Part shown: positions 28,888-41,188 of the stretch, piece after piece
How the letters are laid out: each line of letters begins with the position of its first letter
Position numbering within the stretch: position 1 is the first letter of the stretch
NCBI GenBank assembly: GCA_032821775.1
Contig: JAVLRN010000010.1
Span: forward strand, 2,666,001 to 2,730,000
Direction of reading: 5' to 3'
Length of the DNA stretch: 64,000 bases
From: Sanguinoderma infundibulare
Lineage: Eukaryota; Basidiomycota; Agaricomycetes; Polyporales; Polyporaceae
Position numbers and translations under genes: made by a program
Notes under the pieces: model-generated
The model's database searches: none
What the model saw: the letters and a program-made list of their open reading frames with translations, nothing else
What the model was told of the DNA's origin: nothing

Positions 28888-31800
28888 TCATTTTTTCGCT
28901 CTCGCGGCCTCCTCTAACTCTGCCATCATTCCGCTATTCGAACACATACTCCTAAACATTCCCCCTTCCCTCCGGATCAGGTTGAACGGCGTGTCGAACT
29001 CCACAAGTTCTCCTTTGTCAAGGACAAGAAGCCTGTCGTAGTCGATCACAGTCCGGAGACGATGCGCCACGGTGAGCAGCAAGCAGTCCTTGAACTGCTC
29101 ACGGATCGTCGCCTGGATCCTCGAGTCGGTCTCGAAGTCGATGCTGCTCGTGGCTTCATCGAGAACGACGATGGCGCTGCGGCGAAGGAGCGCGCGCGCC
29201 ATGGCCACCAGCTGCCTTTGTCCTTGGGACAAGTTGGATCCTCCGGCGGAAACGCGCATGTCGAGAACGCGCGAGTTCGTGCCGTTGTGTTCGATGACTG
29301 TATCTTCTGCCCTCGTGCTATGCGTGCATCCCGCAACTGCAGGACCTAAACAGACGGCAGACACTTGAAGGTCAGGGAGCAAATGAACGCGCTCCAAGAC
29401 GTCCAGGCATTCGGCATCCGCGTGCTCGTCTAAGAGCAAATTTCGTGAGCTCGCCCCGACCCTTACTTCGGCCTACTCTCACTTACAGAATGGGTCCAAG
29501 TTTTCGCGCAGAGTACCCGAGAGAAGCGTCGCATCCTGCGGGATGAACGTCTAGCCAACGGTCAGTCAACCGCACTGAGCATCGGCGAGAAAGAATACGA
29601 TAGCGCTCACAACGCGGGACCGGAGGTCATGTAAACCGATTTGACAGATGTCAACTCCGTCGATGCTCACGCTTCCGCTCTCAGGCTCTACCTGCGACCA
29701 TCCCGAGTCAGAAAGCCACTCGCATACTCTTGAGTCTTGACTATAGCCTCACAAAGCGCAGAAGGCTCATCGCCAGCGTGGACTTTCCACTGCCTGTCCG
29801 GCCGATCAAGCCCACTCGTTCCCCACCTTTGAGCGAGAAGGATATACCGTGAAGTACTGCGGGAAGCTCCGGGGAGTACTTCACTACGAGATCGTCGACC
29901 ACGACGAACGAGTCCCGGTTCGCACTCGTCGCCGACGGCCAGTACGCGGGCGGTCTGCTGGTTGCGATGACGGTCGGGGGCTCCTGGGGGATGTCCAAGT
30001 ATTCCACAATACGTTCGACAGAGCTGCCCAAAAGCACTCGTCCGTCAGAACGCGTATCCCCCAAAGAGAAAAATGCATACGGTACGCACTTGAAGTCGAG
30101 CTCGAGGGTGGCCCAGTCCCGGCAGATCCAGTACACGCCGCCTGTGAAAGATAACGCAGAAGTTATGCAGATTCCGGCGAGACCTGCGTCCGCGTAGCGT
30201 GACAGTGCGAAAAGAGTGGTGGCAAGCACCGCGGTCGCGCTCACCACCTGGAAGTTCAAAGCCAGCCAGCGATTGACCTGCCAAAACGCGAGATACATTT
30301 GCGCCGCGGCGTCTACCTTCTTGAGCAGGCCTTCCAGAAACCGCGATTGGACGCCGAACGCACGGATGGTGACTATGCCTTCCAGGGTCTCGCTGAAGTC
30401 GGCGAAGATGGGGCTGGTCGAGGTCGACTCGATGCGGCGGATGTCGCGCGCGGCCGGTTGATACAGTGCCGCGATGCGAAAATAGAACAAGGTAAGGATT
30501 GCCGCTGGAGCTACGAAGAGCGGGAATATAGCCCTGAACGGCGACCCGTAGTTATCGAGGGAGTCAGCGTTCTGCTTACGAGAGCCCTCGAGACAGCTTA
30601 CACTATGGTTAATGCACCAACTAGGAATGCAATCACAGATTGGGTGATTTGCTGCAACGTTTGTCCAAGGGATGCGTCAATGGTGTCGATGTCCTATCAA
30701 CGTATGAGTACCACGATGAGCTCTCGATGGACTACGGAACCTGACCTTGCTGAATCGGTTTAGGATGCGGCCCTGAGGGGTGATGTCGTACCATCGCATC
30801 GTAGCACGTACAATGTTTCTCAAGAGCAGCTCAAATAGCACTCTCGAGGCTCGAAGCGCACCGGCATACTGAGTCACGGAAGCAACGACGGCGACGAGGC
30901 CACCGGACAACGTGATGGCCGCGTAGATGCCAATATAAACGAATGGACGGTCGCGGGCAGAAGGGACCGTGAAGGCTGTTTCAAGACCAGCGCTCATCAC
31001 CTTTTGGGTTTCAGAGGTATCTGGGGAAGGTATAGAACCTTCGCTCATGTACGAAGCTTCGCCCCAAACCTGCGCCACATTAGTTACCGTGATCAGGCAA
31101 ACCGCATTTTGATCGGCGTGGCAAATGACCACGCACCTTGATCCATATCTTCTCCCCAACACCAAGGAGTTGCGAGACTACGACGAGAGCCACCACGATG
31201 GCCCACGTCCAATAAGATCTAGAAAACCGTGAGCGGTAGATCGAGCACGAAAGGCTGCGATGGTGGCGTACGATGCACGGAGGTAAGTGTTGTATACCGG
31301 CCACTTCACGCGACCGGTGGCAAGACGCTCCGGTTCGACGAGTACTCTTGGCTTCTTCTTGCCAGCCATATCCGATGTCGTTTGGTTAGCCTCGCCATCG
31401 CCTGGGACCCCACTGCTCTTTGTTTGTGTCCGGAGCTGATCCTCTTCGAGTGCAGCGAATGGTTCAAGCATCCCACGAGCCCGAAGGTCCTCGATCGTAT
31501 CTTGTACGTCTATACGACCGTCCTTCATGCGGACGAGGTAGTGCGCCACTGGAAGGACGAGGTCGACGTGATGTGTGACGAGAATCTAAATGACATCGCG
31601 TCAATATGGCTTTTGGATAAAACCAAACTTATGCGCCCGTACCACAGTCCGATTGGCTAGCAGCGGTCCAGAAAGCAGCTTCTCGACTAGGAACCGCGCG
31701 GTATGGCTATCCACAGCCGACAGTGGGTCGTCTAAGAGAACATACTTCGTAGGCGCATAGACCGCCCGAGCAAGCGCCACGCTGATAATAGGTAAGACAG

Positions 31801-34727
31801 CATAGGACGCAGAGCCGTACTGAGGGACTCACCGGGCCTTTTGACCGCCAGACAGGCTGACGCCACTGCGGCAGCTCAAAATGAGACGTCAACTACTGGA
31901 AAAAAAAACCAACGCGGACTAACCGTGCACCGATCTCAGTTGCGTCACCATCTTCAAGGATCTCAAGGTCGGGTTCTAAGGCACAGCACTCCACGACGGC
32001 CCTGTACCTCGCCTCGTCGTAGGGAAAGCCGAATAATACATTTTCTTTGATAGTCTGGTGGCGAAGCCAAGGGGTTTGTGCGGCGTACGATATCGTGTGC
32101 GAAAGTCCCCGGTTGTCGACTTTCAAGCAGTTCTTCGGCGTGATGACTCGACCGCGCACACTCGTCAATTCGCCCAGCAGCGCCATCAGTAGAGCCGTCT
32201 TCCCGCTTGCTGTCGGCCCGGTGATGAGCGTAAGCTTGCTTTCGGGAAAGAGGACGTTGATATCCTTCAGTTCGAACTGGTGCGAGCGGGTCAATCAACG
32301 TGCGGAGGTGTGTGCGGAGGAAACGACACCGCACACCTGAATCATCGCAGGTGCTGTCGAGCTATTGATCCTGACACCAGAGTCATTCCATCTGAACGAG
32401 CCATCTACGATTCCAAACCGGGCTTCATCCGCAAAAGGTGAGACGTGGCTTTCGCCGACTACCTCCTCCTCATCTAGATAAGTCGCAATCCGATCAAGCG
32501 CAACTTTAGACTAACACAGCACGGACGGTGAGAGACGGATAAGAACACTCATGGCGTATCAAATGACATACCCGAAGCAGCTGGAAGAGGAAAGTATTGA
32601 ACGTATTGAATGGGAGACGCACCATGGCGTATAGCGCGATAGCCTATCGGAAGAGTTGTCGCCTTTAGCCCTCTGAGTGTAGAATGACCTTGGGGCAAAC
32701 ACGGACGGACCGTAAATGCAGTGCCAACGGTCAGTTCGTTTCCCTGCGCAATGTACACAGAGAACGACACGACTGAGACCAGCACTGGCGAGATAGTCCC
32801 CAGAAGAGTAAAGCCTATCGAATTGATGCGTGCTAGAGTGCGAACCTCAGTCAGCGGGCTGGGCTACGTGTGATGCAAATGCGGTACTATATACCCTTGA
32901 TTATCCAATCCAGCTCTACCGAGCGAGCGTCGAGTACGCGCGTGACCCACCTGTCCTCCCAGGCAAAGAACTTGATGAACCTCACCGCGGTGATAAGTTC
33001 GTTGAGTATGCCCATCCGCCTGTCGCGCGCCGCGGACGCTCCCTTCGCGATGTGATTCGTCCGTTTCGCCATCACGTCGTTGAGAGGCAACGTGGCGATG
33101 ACGACTGCAAAACCTGCGAACGCAGCCCAGCCAAGCAACCTGTACGAAACGTTAATGGCCGGGCGGTCGAAAGGTCTGAGCCCGGGTCTTACTGGTAGAG
33201 GAACAACGTCGCGATGACGATTTCAAACGGTGCTGAAAAGGCGTATGAGTCGGCGGTGAGTGATACGTGAAGGCGGTCATGCCGACTTGCCTCCATAGAC
33301 TATGTACAATGCCGCAACGGTGTTTGAAACCAGCGTGACGTCGGTCGACATGAGGTTCAGGATCTTCCCGCTGTCGGCGCTCCCGCTATCATCCGTCCTA
33401 TCTTCCTCCATGCTGCGTTCAACCTCTGCCGAGAAGCCTTTGCGTTTCAATGCTTTGTCGTAGATCGCGACCATGAGCTCCGTCCTGACCCTAGTCCCCG
33501 CTCGCCTAGAAAAGATGGGGCGGTGAAGGTCTGCCTGAGCCTTGAGCAGGCTACATCCGTACGCCGCAAAGGCGTACACGACCGCCAGCGCGCGCGCCTC
33601 ACGGTCGAAACCTCGACTCGGATCGCCGTCGCCCTGCCTACTGGTGTCTAGCGCGTCGAGGATGCGCTTGAGGAAGAATGGGCTCGCGTAACCGAGAACG
33701 TGTCCGGCGTATGTCAGCACAAAGTCCAGGACCATGTCGCGCGAGTTCGCCTTCCAAATGCGTTTCAGCAAGCTCGCGTGAGGGAGGCTCGAGAATTTGG
33801 CGTAGAGCGGATGCGCTCGCATGGTGGGACTGAGGGGCCAGATGTCGTCAGCGTCGAGTGCGCCTTTGTCGATCGCCTTCTGGAGGAGTGGGGTGACCCA
33901 GTTGAAAGTCATCCATTCCCAGAGAGTGGTGTGGTCCTCTGGGGATCCGGAAGGGTCCTGTGACATCAACATTAGACTGATATATTCAGAAGTCGAAAGA
34001 CACCTACGGTGCGCTCCTTGTTGGTGTGCGTGCTTGGAACCGCTAGAGGCGTGTTGAAGACAAGTGCGAGGATCCCTGACACTACCAGAAGGTCAACGAC
34101 ATAAAAGGCGATCTCTGAGGTAGGAGGGAAAGGTGTGCCGTAAAGATAGCGCTCGTAGAGGGAACCGCAGCCGTCGATGACGCGGAAAACGAAGTGGAAG
34201 GTGAATAGAACAAATAGGTCGAAAGGAACGGTCACAGTCGGCCACACGATGGGACGGAGAGACGCGTATAGCCAAGTTCCCGATGCGAGTATGCTTCGAA
34301 CACCGGCCAATCGATCGTCAGAGTCGACGCTGAGGCGGTAGCATGCCAGTCCGAGCTGGACGAGCGACTCTAAGAGGGAGAGAACAGCGAGCAGGATGCG
34401 TGAAAGGCCCCTTCGGGGAGCTATGCTATGCTCCGCGTCTTCATTCATAGGCCCGGGTTTTGAGAGGAGTGCCTCGGCTTCATGGAGTGACAAGAAGTCT
34501 GTCAAGGGTCGCCCTACTTTGCGGAGTCTCGTCCGTACTGGAAGGATGGATGTGACGAGCAAAAGCCCCACGAATGCAGCGGGAACGACAGCCGCCAGAA
34601 CCCCGCGGACGCACGAGTCCGACAAGCTGGTCCACTGGTGGGACCCGCTGCAAACGGGCTGCATGCTGGGGTAGCGTGCAGGCGAGACGAGCGACGATGG
34701 CGGGAGAAGGGAACCAATTGAGGTCAT
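28888..34727 (-). CDS. Full-length ABC-C (MRP-type) transporter
   Basis: The gene has many exons. Exon 1 (34727-34008) encodes an N-terminal TMD0 with several helices. Exon 2 (33957-33291) starts TMD1 ([36 protein letters not shown]). NBD1 has Walker A GPTASGKT (about 32210), signature LSGGQ (about 31850) and Walker [13 protein letters not shown] (about 31735). TMD2 spans about 31230-30100. NBD2 has Walker [10 protein letters not shown] (about 29790), signature LSQGQ, Walker [13 protein letters not shown] and the H-loop VAHRL, ending at 28888. All catalytic motifs are intact. Such pumps export conjugated or xenobiotic compounds across the plasma or vacuolar membrane; the substrate is unknown. 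Intron 2 begins with GC (33290-33289) rather than GT. Its 5' end faces the protease gene at 34952. Confidence 0.9.
33233..33290 (-). other. GC-AG intron of the ABC transporter
   Basis: The donor reads GGAG|GCAAGT and the acceptor TTTTCAG|CACCG, 58 nt. Splicing restores [17 protein letters not shown], the expected TMD1 sequence, across exons. No nearby GT donor keeps the frame. Confidence 0.8.
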
Positions 34728-34951
34728 ATATGCTTGGAAGCGCGCTCTTGCATCGCACGATAAGAAATTGATGGTCCGCTCCCGGATCCGAATCTCGGGT
34801 ATATCGCCCATGAGCGCGACACAACAATATATTAGGACTACATTCACACACCGGCCTCGATAGCCTCGCGAGAACCTGAACTTCTGTACATTCACGATAA
34901 CAGACTTGGTCAAACTTTGAACTTTCCATTTCGGACGTCGGTAGCACGCAT

Positions 34952-36585
34952 TCAGTTCGTCGTCGCGTGGGTGAACTTCGTGGTCGCAAATCCGGCGCGC
35001 TTGCCCGCGACGTCGAAGACGTGGTAGAACCTCTGGAGGAACGAGTAGCCGTTGATGAAGTCGAGCCCGGAGCCGCTGGGCGCGCCCGCGTCTGCGACGA
35101 TGAGATAGATGCTGCCCGCGTCGCCGCCAATTGCTGTGTTGAGCTGTGTGCGAGGGACACGCGTCTCGATCAGGCGAGCGCCTCGACGGGCGAAACAAGC
35201 CGTGGTGGCAGACTTACTGCGCGTGGCCAGATTTGGGCGTTCGGAGTGAGCTCGTACGCGGTCTGCAAAGTGCGTGTGTGAGCGACCGACAAGGGAAGGA
35301 AGGAACGGTAAGCGACGAACCCCGCCTATGTGGAAGTAGAGGCTCTGGAGGTTTGCGAACTGCGCCTTGGTGATCGTCAGGAGGCCGGTCGTTTGGTCAG
35401 GCGAGGCTCCCGTAGCCTGCGTGTAGGTGGCGAATGCATCTAGATGTGTATAAGAATATGGGTCTGGTCATGCGTAGGAAAGAACTATGCGAACCGCTGG
35501 CGATGAGGATCAGCGTGGTACCGGTGTCGACAATGCCGGAAGTGGAGGACAAGATGGGCTTCCCATTGTACCCGTTCCCGTACGTGATCGACTGGTCGAT
35601 GCCGACGTACAACGATGACGGAGAAGTCGAGGTGATCGGACTAGGAAATTGCATACCCGGACGGTCATTATAATGATACCAAGTTAGTGATGATGAATCA
35701 GAGTACAAGGGAAGGAGGCTTACACGAAGCTGAGACGACCCGTGAACCGGCTATGGTCCGTGCCCCCAAAGGTGAGTTCGCCGTCCGTAGCGGTCCCATC
35801 CCCCTTGGCGGGTTCGAACGAGATGCCGATGATCTCGTCGCGGATGAGACACTGGGCGACCGCGTTGTCCAGGACCGTTGGAACTGTCTGGACCCCGGAA
35901 ACCGTGCCTGCAGTCAAGTCGACCGGGCCGATCCTATCCCAGCGATGAGATGCGGTCAGTTCAGTTATGTCCAGTTCGGACGAATGACAGAGATTTCTGC
36001 ATACCCAAGGATGCCATCGACTCCTTGTGGAAACCCAAGTGCCAAGCTCGCAACGCCAATGCTCTGCTTTTCGATGGCGAGCGGTCCGATCTTCACCGTG
36101 TCGAGGAACTCCTCTCCGAAAAAGAACCCGGATCCGTACTGGACCGACTGCATGGCGGCAAAACAACAGAATTGAATCAGCATATGCGGCTCAACACGAC
36201 ACTACGGAAAACACACGACCGAATCGCCCGTGTCCACGCTGGTGCTCGTATTTTCATATGTCTTGCTCGCGCCGAGCCATGTGTTCGCGCTGCCGGTGTC
36301 GACCAGAAGGGTGTAGGTCGTGGGCGGGGTCCCGACGAGCACGTTCGCGGTGTAGATGACGACGGCGTCCGTAACGGGGACGTTGGTGCCATTTTTGACC
36401 TTGCTCGAACCCGCCCTGAGAGCCCTGGCACGAGCCTGGTCGTGGGCGACAATGTTCCGAGCCCCAGTCGCGTTGAAGCGACCCGTCAGAGGGAGCGTGA
36501 TGAGCGAGTCGCGGACAACGATGGGGGTAGCCGTCGCGTTTAGTGCGCCGGCGAGAACCGCGGCGAGGAGGGAAAAGAAGATCAT
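34952..36585 (-). CDS. Polyporopepsin-like secreted aspartic protease (AP1)
   Basis: Exon 1 (36585-36217) encodes a signal peptide, a propeptide ending near residue 75 and the first catalytic motif LLVDTGSANTWLG (Asp about 96). Exon 2 starts at 36147 (SVQYGSGFFFGEEFLDTV). Later exons give GPVDLTAGTVSG, ITSTSPSSLYVGIDQS, the second motif GIVDTGTTLIL, and the C-terminal LDFINGYSFLQRFYHVFDV, ending at 34952. Exon boundaries match AP2 and AP3 one for one. This is a pepsin-family (A1) acid endopeptidase secreted for protein breakdown. The SGSA-type change after DTG (Ala for Ser) is tolerated in fungal members. The gene is head-to-tail with the transporter, with 224 bp between. Confidence 0.85.
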
Positions 36586-36659
36586 GGCGGGAAAGTAGCG
36601 GAGAGCGTGCTGGAGAGAGGCGAACGCCGCTCTGAGATTTTACTAGACCAGCCCAGTGT

Positions 36660-36666
36660 TATATAG
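36660..36666 (-). promoter_or_regulatory. TATA box of AP1
   Basis: The minus strand reads TATATAA about 75 bp before the AP1 start, the same spacing as the TATA boxes of AP2 and AP3. Confidence 0.6.
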
Positions 36667-37354
36667 AGCGCCAAGTACCCCAGGGGAAGATCGCGGGGAA
36701 GACAAGCAGAATGATGCCGCCACGGAGCGAGCACGTGTGCACGTCGAGTAACGTGAGAGCGATGTCGTCTGAGGCTACAAGGACGGGGTTCGGTGGGTCA
36801 GGTGTCTGCTCTGCCGAATAGAATGCAATTGTTGAGAGACGTACCGAGAGACATTATCTTCCTGTTTCGCCCCTTGGGCCTGTTATCGTCCACCTTAATG
36901 GGCTGTCGCCTTCTTTCTTTGTCTATCTAACTCAATCTTGACGTCGAGAACCCGTCGTGTTCGGAGGAAACGTAGGTTTATGTATGTAGAGAGACGGCAG
37001 CGGTGATTGCGCATGCCTGCCGCACTGCGTCTCATCATAAGACGCCGCCAACGATGCTCTCTTGGCATAAAGCTGCCTTGGACATCCGGTATCTGTTCGA
37101 CTTGGCAGAGGGAGAAGCTAGGGTAAGGCACCTTTGGTGGCCGTCCCTGATCGAGCACTTCATCGCGTGCGACGTTGGCGGAAAGCAGGGTAGGTGATGC
37201 CACGAATGCGGAATGCGCGGATGACTGTTGTATAACCTGACATTCGATCCAGGTCAGCTTTAATCGTCCACCCAACGGGAAGCACGCACTACTTCATCCG
37301 TCTAGCGGCCACAGTAACACGTGGGCAGGCCCTTGAGCTTCGCGTAGCAGAATT
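36667..37354. other. Intergenic, no gene recognised
   Basis: It holds the AP1 5' flank and the 3' flank of the MYND relic. A 126-codon minus-strand frame has no motif. Confidence 0.35.
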
Positions 37355-38060
37355 TCATCCGCCGCCCCTACATGAGGTTCTCCTCGAGCTGGCCCAGCGA
37401 GCTAGGGCACGCCGGCTGCGCGCTGGCGTGGACCTTCGCGATCCCGAAGTGCTTCCAGGAACAGATCCCGTCCGAGCTTCTCGCGGCAGAGGCAGACCAT
37501 GAGACGTAAGGACGTACGCACCCGTGCCCCAGTACATCGTACTCCCCATCTCCCGCTTGCCCATCTCGACCGTGGCGGGCCGCTGTGCGCAGGCCATGTT
37601 GCAGACTGGCGGGTACGTCTGGTCGTCCTTGAAGAAGAAATGTGCCCCGCGGAGCTCGACCTTCTTCTCTATCGGGGGCGGAGGGTCGTTGCGGTAGTTG
37701 AGCGACAGCTGAAGGAGGTACTCGGTCGCGGAAAAGATTGGACGCGATAGGCGCGAGGATGCGCTGCTTTTGGCACTCCTTCGATTGCAGCGCGGTGACG
37801 TCCGCCGTCAGCAGAGGATACAACAGTGAATAGAACGAAACCCTTACGCAGTACGCTGCGATGCTGCATCCTGTACACCGGAAGGGCTTCGCGTTCGAGC
37901 TGCTGCCTTCGCATCGGCGCGGGATGTGAAAGCACTCAACTTGCAGTGCGTGTGTGTGTGGAGGGTTTCGAAGTGGTGGAAGAGCCCGAGTTGGTAGTGA
38001 TGCTGATCAGCATTTTCAGGGCGATTCATGCCACTTGTGGATGTGGACGTCGAGGGCAAA
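37355..38060 (-). pseudogene. MYND-family pseudogene
   Basis: The minus strand holds a finger-like start (HTHTHCK, then, in another frame, CEGSSSNAKPFRCTGCSIAAYC before a GTAAGG donor and SKECQK) broken by a roughly 20-nt insertion within the first zinc knuckle. The second exon jumps from SKECQKQ to LNYRNDPPPPIEKKVELRGAHFFFKDD, losing the part equivalent to HWRQEHRDYC through AWNDFVSW. It continues through MYWGTGAYVLT and ends EENLM. Finger and body cannot be joined in one frame. It is divergent from the deaminase-like gene at 38374, an arrangement repeated at 49.8-50.1 kb. Confidence 0.65.
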
Positions 38061-38373
38061 CGAGTACGGCATGCGGCGTCTGCTGGGCCTCGATGATCCC
38101 ATCAATTGCCCTGGGCCCTTGCCGAATCAAATTGCAACATGACGGTTAACTAGGGTAACCAACAGAACCAACTCACAGCGGTACAACTTGAAATTCATAC
38201 ACTCTGGACGTCCAGAGGGAATTTTGGGGCCGCTGGAAAATATTCAAGATGGGGATGGGCTCCGACTAACCGTCACTGCAAATTAGCGCCTGTTGGCCAA
38301 ATACGTACAAATAGGTATCTTGTCGAAGTCGAGTCATGGCGAACTTGCTCTCACCCCTCGACCATCATGCATC
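38061..38373. promoter_or_regulatory. Divergent intergenic region, duplicated near 49.85 kb
   Basis: The 100 bp before the deaminase start (GCGAACTTGCTCTCACC, CGACCATCATGCATCATGGC) match the reverse complement of 49815-49880. This shows that the MYND/deaminase pair was duplicated as a unit. Confidence 0.55.
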
Positions 38374-40415
38374 ATGGCGTGCTCAAATTCCCTTCATTGG
38401 CCTAAAAGTCCTTCAGAGGCTGAGCCCATAGGCCCTGATTTCGAATCTTTCTTCTCCTCTGTCTCCAAGCCTGATGTTTGTCGCGACATCACCCTCCTCT
38501 CGTACCTCCTCACGCGTATCAAGGTCGAACGTCCCTGGCAAAAGCCCCGTAAGAAAGAGACAGCTTTAGATCATTGGATCTACCTCTCTTTGATTACAGA
38601 TACTGGGGGTGTCGAAGACGATACGACTGGCGGCGACGTGTTCGCTGTCACTGGCCGGATCGAGCCCGGCTCGATTACTGCTGCATTTGTCGCACGCAAT
38701 AAATCTACTCGTGAATGTCCTGCACCATCCTCACCACCGCTTCAAATTAGATCCATTCAGCCTCATCCCATTCAAGACTCGACTTCGTTCATGACGAAGG
38801 CGTTTTTAGCCACCGAGTACGTGCTCACAAGTCGGGTTTCATAGCATTGACCGATCAAGACCCCAGGCAACCTCATGTAGAGAACCACATCCAGGACGTC
38901 ATCTCCCTTCTCAACGCATTCATCCACACTCCCACTCCTGAGGCCCCCAGCCACGCCGGAGATGAGAGAGCGTCGCGGACCACGGGCTTCTTCCTCTTCA
39001 TTGCCGCCCGCTGCGCCGTAAAGCTTCACGCTCGTATCGACAATGGCAAACGCCTGTGGTCGGAGCACCCCACCAATTTAATACGCACGTGGTGCAAGAA
39101 CAAGAAGAACCGCGACTTCGAACGCCAGATCCTCGTCCTCCCAGTCGCGCTGTCATCAACATTGGAGGCGGATCATCAGCTCACCCCGATCGAGGGCGCT
39201 CCTCAGTCATCCGATGGCAAGCTTTCGTATGCCGTCGAGCGCAGCAACGCCTGTCGGTGGGCCGAGATGCTAGTCAAGTGCTAGGAAAACATGGACAACC
39301 TCTTTCTGTCTCTTTCCGGACGTCACGAGAACCGCCACCTCGATCGCCGGGAGCTCGTGAGACCCGGATATTGGTCCGCGGCGGTGCTTAACTCGGTGAT
39401 CGACAGTGGCCTGCTGAAGATACTCGTCACGGACGAGCTCGCGTCGGATTTGCGAAAGAAGTACAAACCAGAGAACTCGTTGCTGAGCAGTTGGGTCCCT
39501 GTGTCGAATATCCCCTCAACCACCGCTGACCACGCAGGGTAGATTTATTTACGTCGCTGTAGACAAATGAGGAGATGGTGCCGCAGCCCGCCGATCCGGG
39601 AACGACTGGTGACGATGACGGCGAAGGCATGTTGCCACTCTTCCACCGTACACTCCGATGAGCGGGTTCTCACCCTTCACCCAGGTGCGCTCATGGACTC
39701 CGAAACCAACAAGGAACACGTCATCCGGTATCTGAAGACGCTCAAGATTCCCTTCGCTGCCGCTCAATTCCTGGTCTGGTACTGTCAGCAGCTGTCCGCC
39801 TCCCCTTCATCTCACCTAGACGCCTTCACGGTTCACGCTACGTCTTCAACCCCGAATGTCACCCAAGACGATGTTCAGGCTTTCCAAGGTCAATTCCTGG
39901 TCCGATTCCCACTTCTGGAGGACAAAAAGGCGATCCAGGGCGTCTTTGAGCACGTGCCGACCGTCAAAACAGGCCTCAGTGTGGGTTTACACGCAGAGGC
40001 GATCGTCATGTCGCTCGCATACGCTGTCCGCACCGTGACTGCGGACGATGTGGCCGACAACATATCCCCTATCAGGCCGCTGTTCGATGTATGTACCACA
40101 CCTCGTCGCGACGCATCCATTTGCTGACGGTCGTTCAGACTGCGTGGATCCCGATCGGGGTGAGCAAGACGTGCTGCTTCTGCTGCGATCTGCTCGCTTC
40201 CCTCCTCGCGGACGCTGACGGCAACAAAGGGGAGAAGACGCGTTTTCCTGCTTCAAGAGACGCACTTGACGGTGTTCCCCTGGGACCCACCGGCGGGGCT
40301 ACCGATCGGGCTGCTGCAGCAGATGAGGAGGAAGCTTCTCCAGATCTTCTATGTCTTCCTTTGTGAACGCACCGCCCCACTCTCTGCAAACGTCCCCAGT
40401 ATCGTCGACTTCTGA
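38374..40415 (+). pseudogene. OTT_1508-like deaminase gene, copy 1, broken
   Basis: Exon 1 is 38374-38816. A 50-nt intron (GTACGT..CCCCAG) leads to QPHVENHIQDVISLLNAF. A TAG at 39282-39284 replaces the CAG of copy 2 (MLVKC*ENM against LLVRCQETM), after which the frame stays open. Further on, VGLHAEAIVMSLAY (HAE at 39990-39998) and, past a 48-nt intron, IGVSKTCCFCC (40172-40186) give the His/Glu and Cys pair of a zinc deaminase. A one-base shift near 40245 separates this from the tail (FLLQETHL.VFPWDPP). The family is, from memory, the fungal OTT_1508-like deaminases, thought to derive from bacterial toxin deaminases; substrate unknown. The N-terminal ten codons are also frame-shifted relative to copy 2. 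Confidence 0.7.
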
Positions 40416-41188
40416 CCTCGGGCCCGGCGGCCCGGTCTTCTCTGACCCTGATCCTGACTTCGAGTAGGAGGATTTCCGTGCGTTTCGTGCGTACGTGACT
40501 TGCAGCAAAGAACGGACTGTGATGGATGGTGTCCGCTGCCGTGCGGAAAGCCTTGCCTGGTCCGCGGCACAACCATTCCGCGCATATGTACCTATCATGG
40601 AGTCGGAAGAATTTATGCCGTTGTGCAGAGCAGTCGACCGCACGCACCGTCGTCCGCATTTGCGGACGGGGCCCCGAGGCCGCGCTCCAGTAATTCTCGG
40701 AGTTCTGAATCGTCTGACCTAGATATTTCAGATACGATCAGGTATGATTAAGACCTGTCAAAGCGTCAGAGGTCGGGCAGGGTCAGAGGTGCGCAGCCCA
40801 CCTGTCAGAGATTTTTGAACAATATTCTGATGGAATGGTAGCGACCTTGCGTCTCGAAGCGATTCCGAAGTCAGGCCAAGGTTAGAAATAGTGTTTCTGA
40901 TAAAAGTGATAGGATTTAGGTTCCGTCCGGTTCGTCAATGCTTCGAAGCACGCCGCCTCGTGCGGTTGCCACACAATTTGTACATATTGGCTGGTCGGGC
41001 GCTTTTACTGATTCGACCACCTTTCTCGTCGAGCTCCCAGCCTTTGCCCTCCCTCATCCTCCTCATCATCCATCGCTTCGCCCCCACATCTCAGTCATCC
41101 GTCACCGACCGCCCTTCGGTGCGTATTTCGTTCAAGGTCAGCCGCGCTCTTTACTCAGGATGCCATTTTCAGCGTCCCTCCTCACGAG
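40416..41188. other. Intergenic before the HET gene
   Basis: No gene is recognised. AT-richer stretches around 40720-40920 probably hold the HET gene promoter. Confidence 0.35.

Noticed and set aside
28888..34727. Transporter as pseudogene because of many stops between frames
   Set aside because: Every stop lies in an intron with usable splice signals, and all Walker, signature and H-loop motifs join in frame.
34480..35198. Long minus-strand frames running across the 3' end of AP1 into the transporter 5' end
   Set aside because: The upstream 157 codons of the transporter frame overlap AP1 exons in another frame; the Met at 34727 gives the natural TMD0 start.
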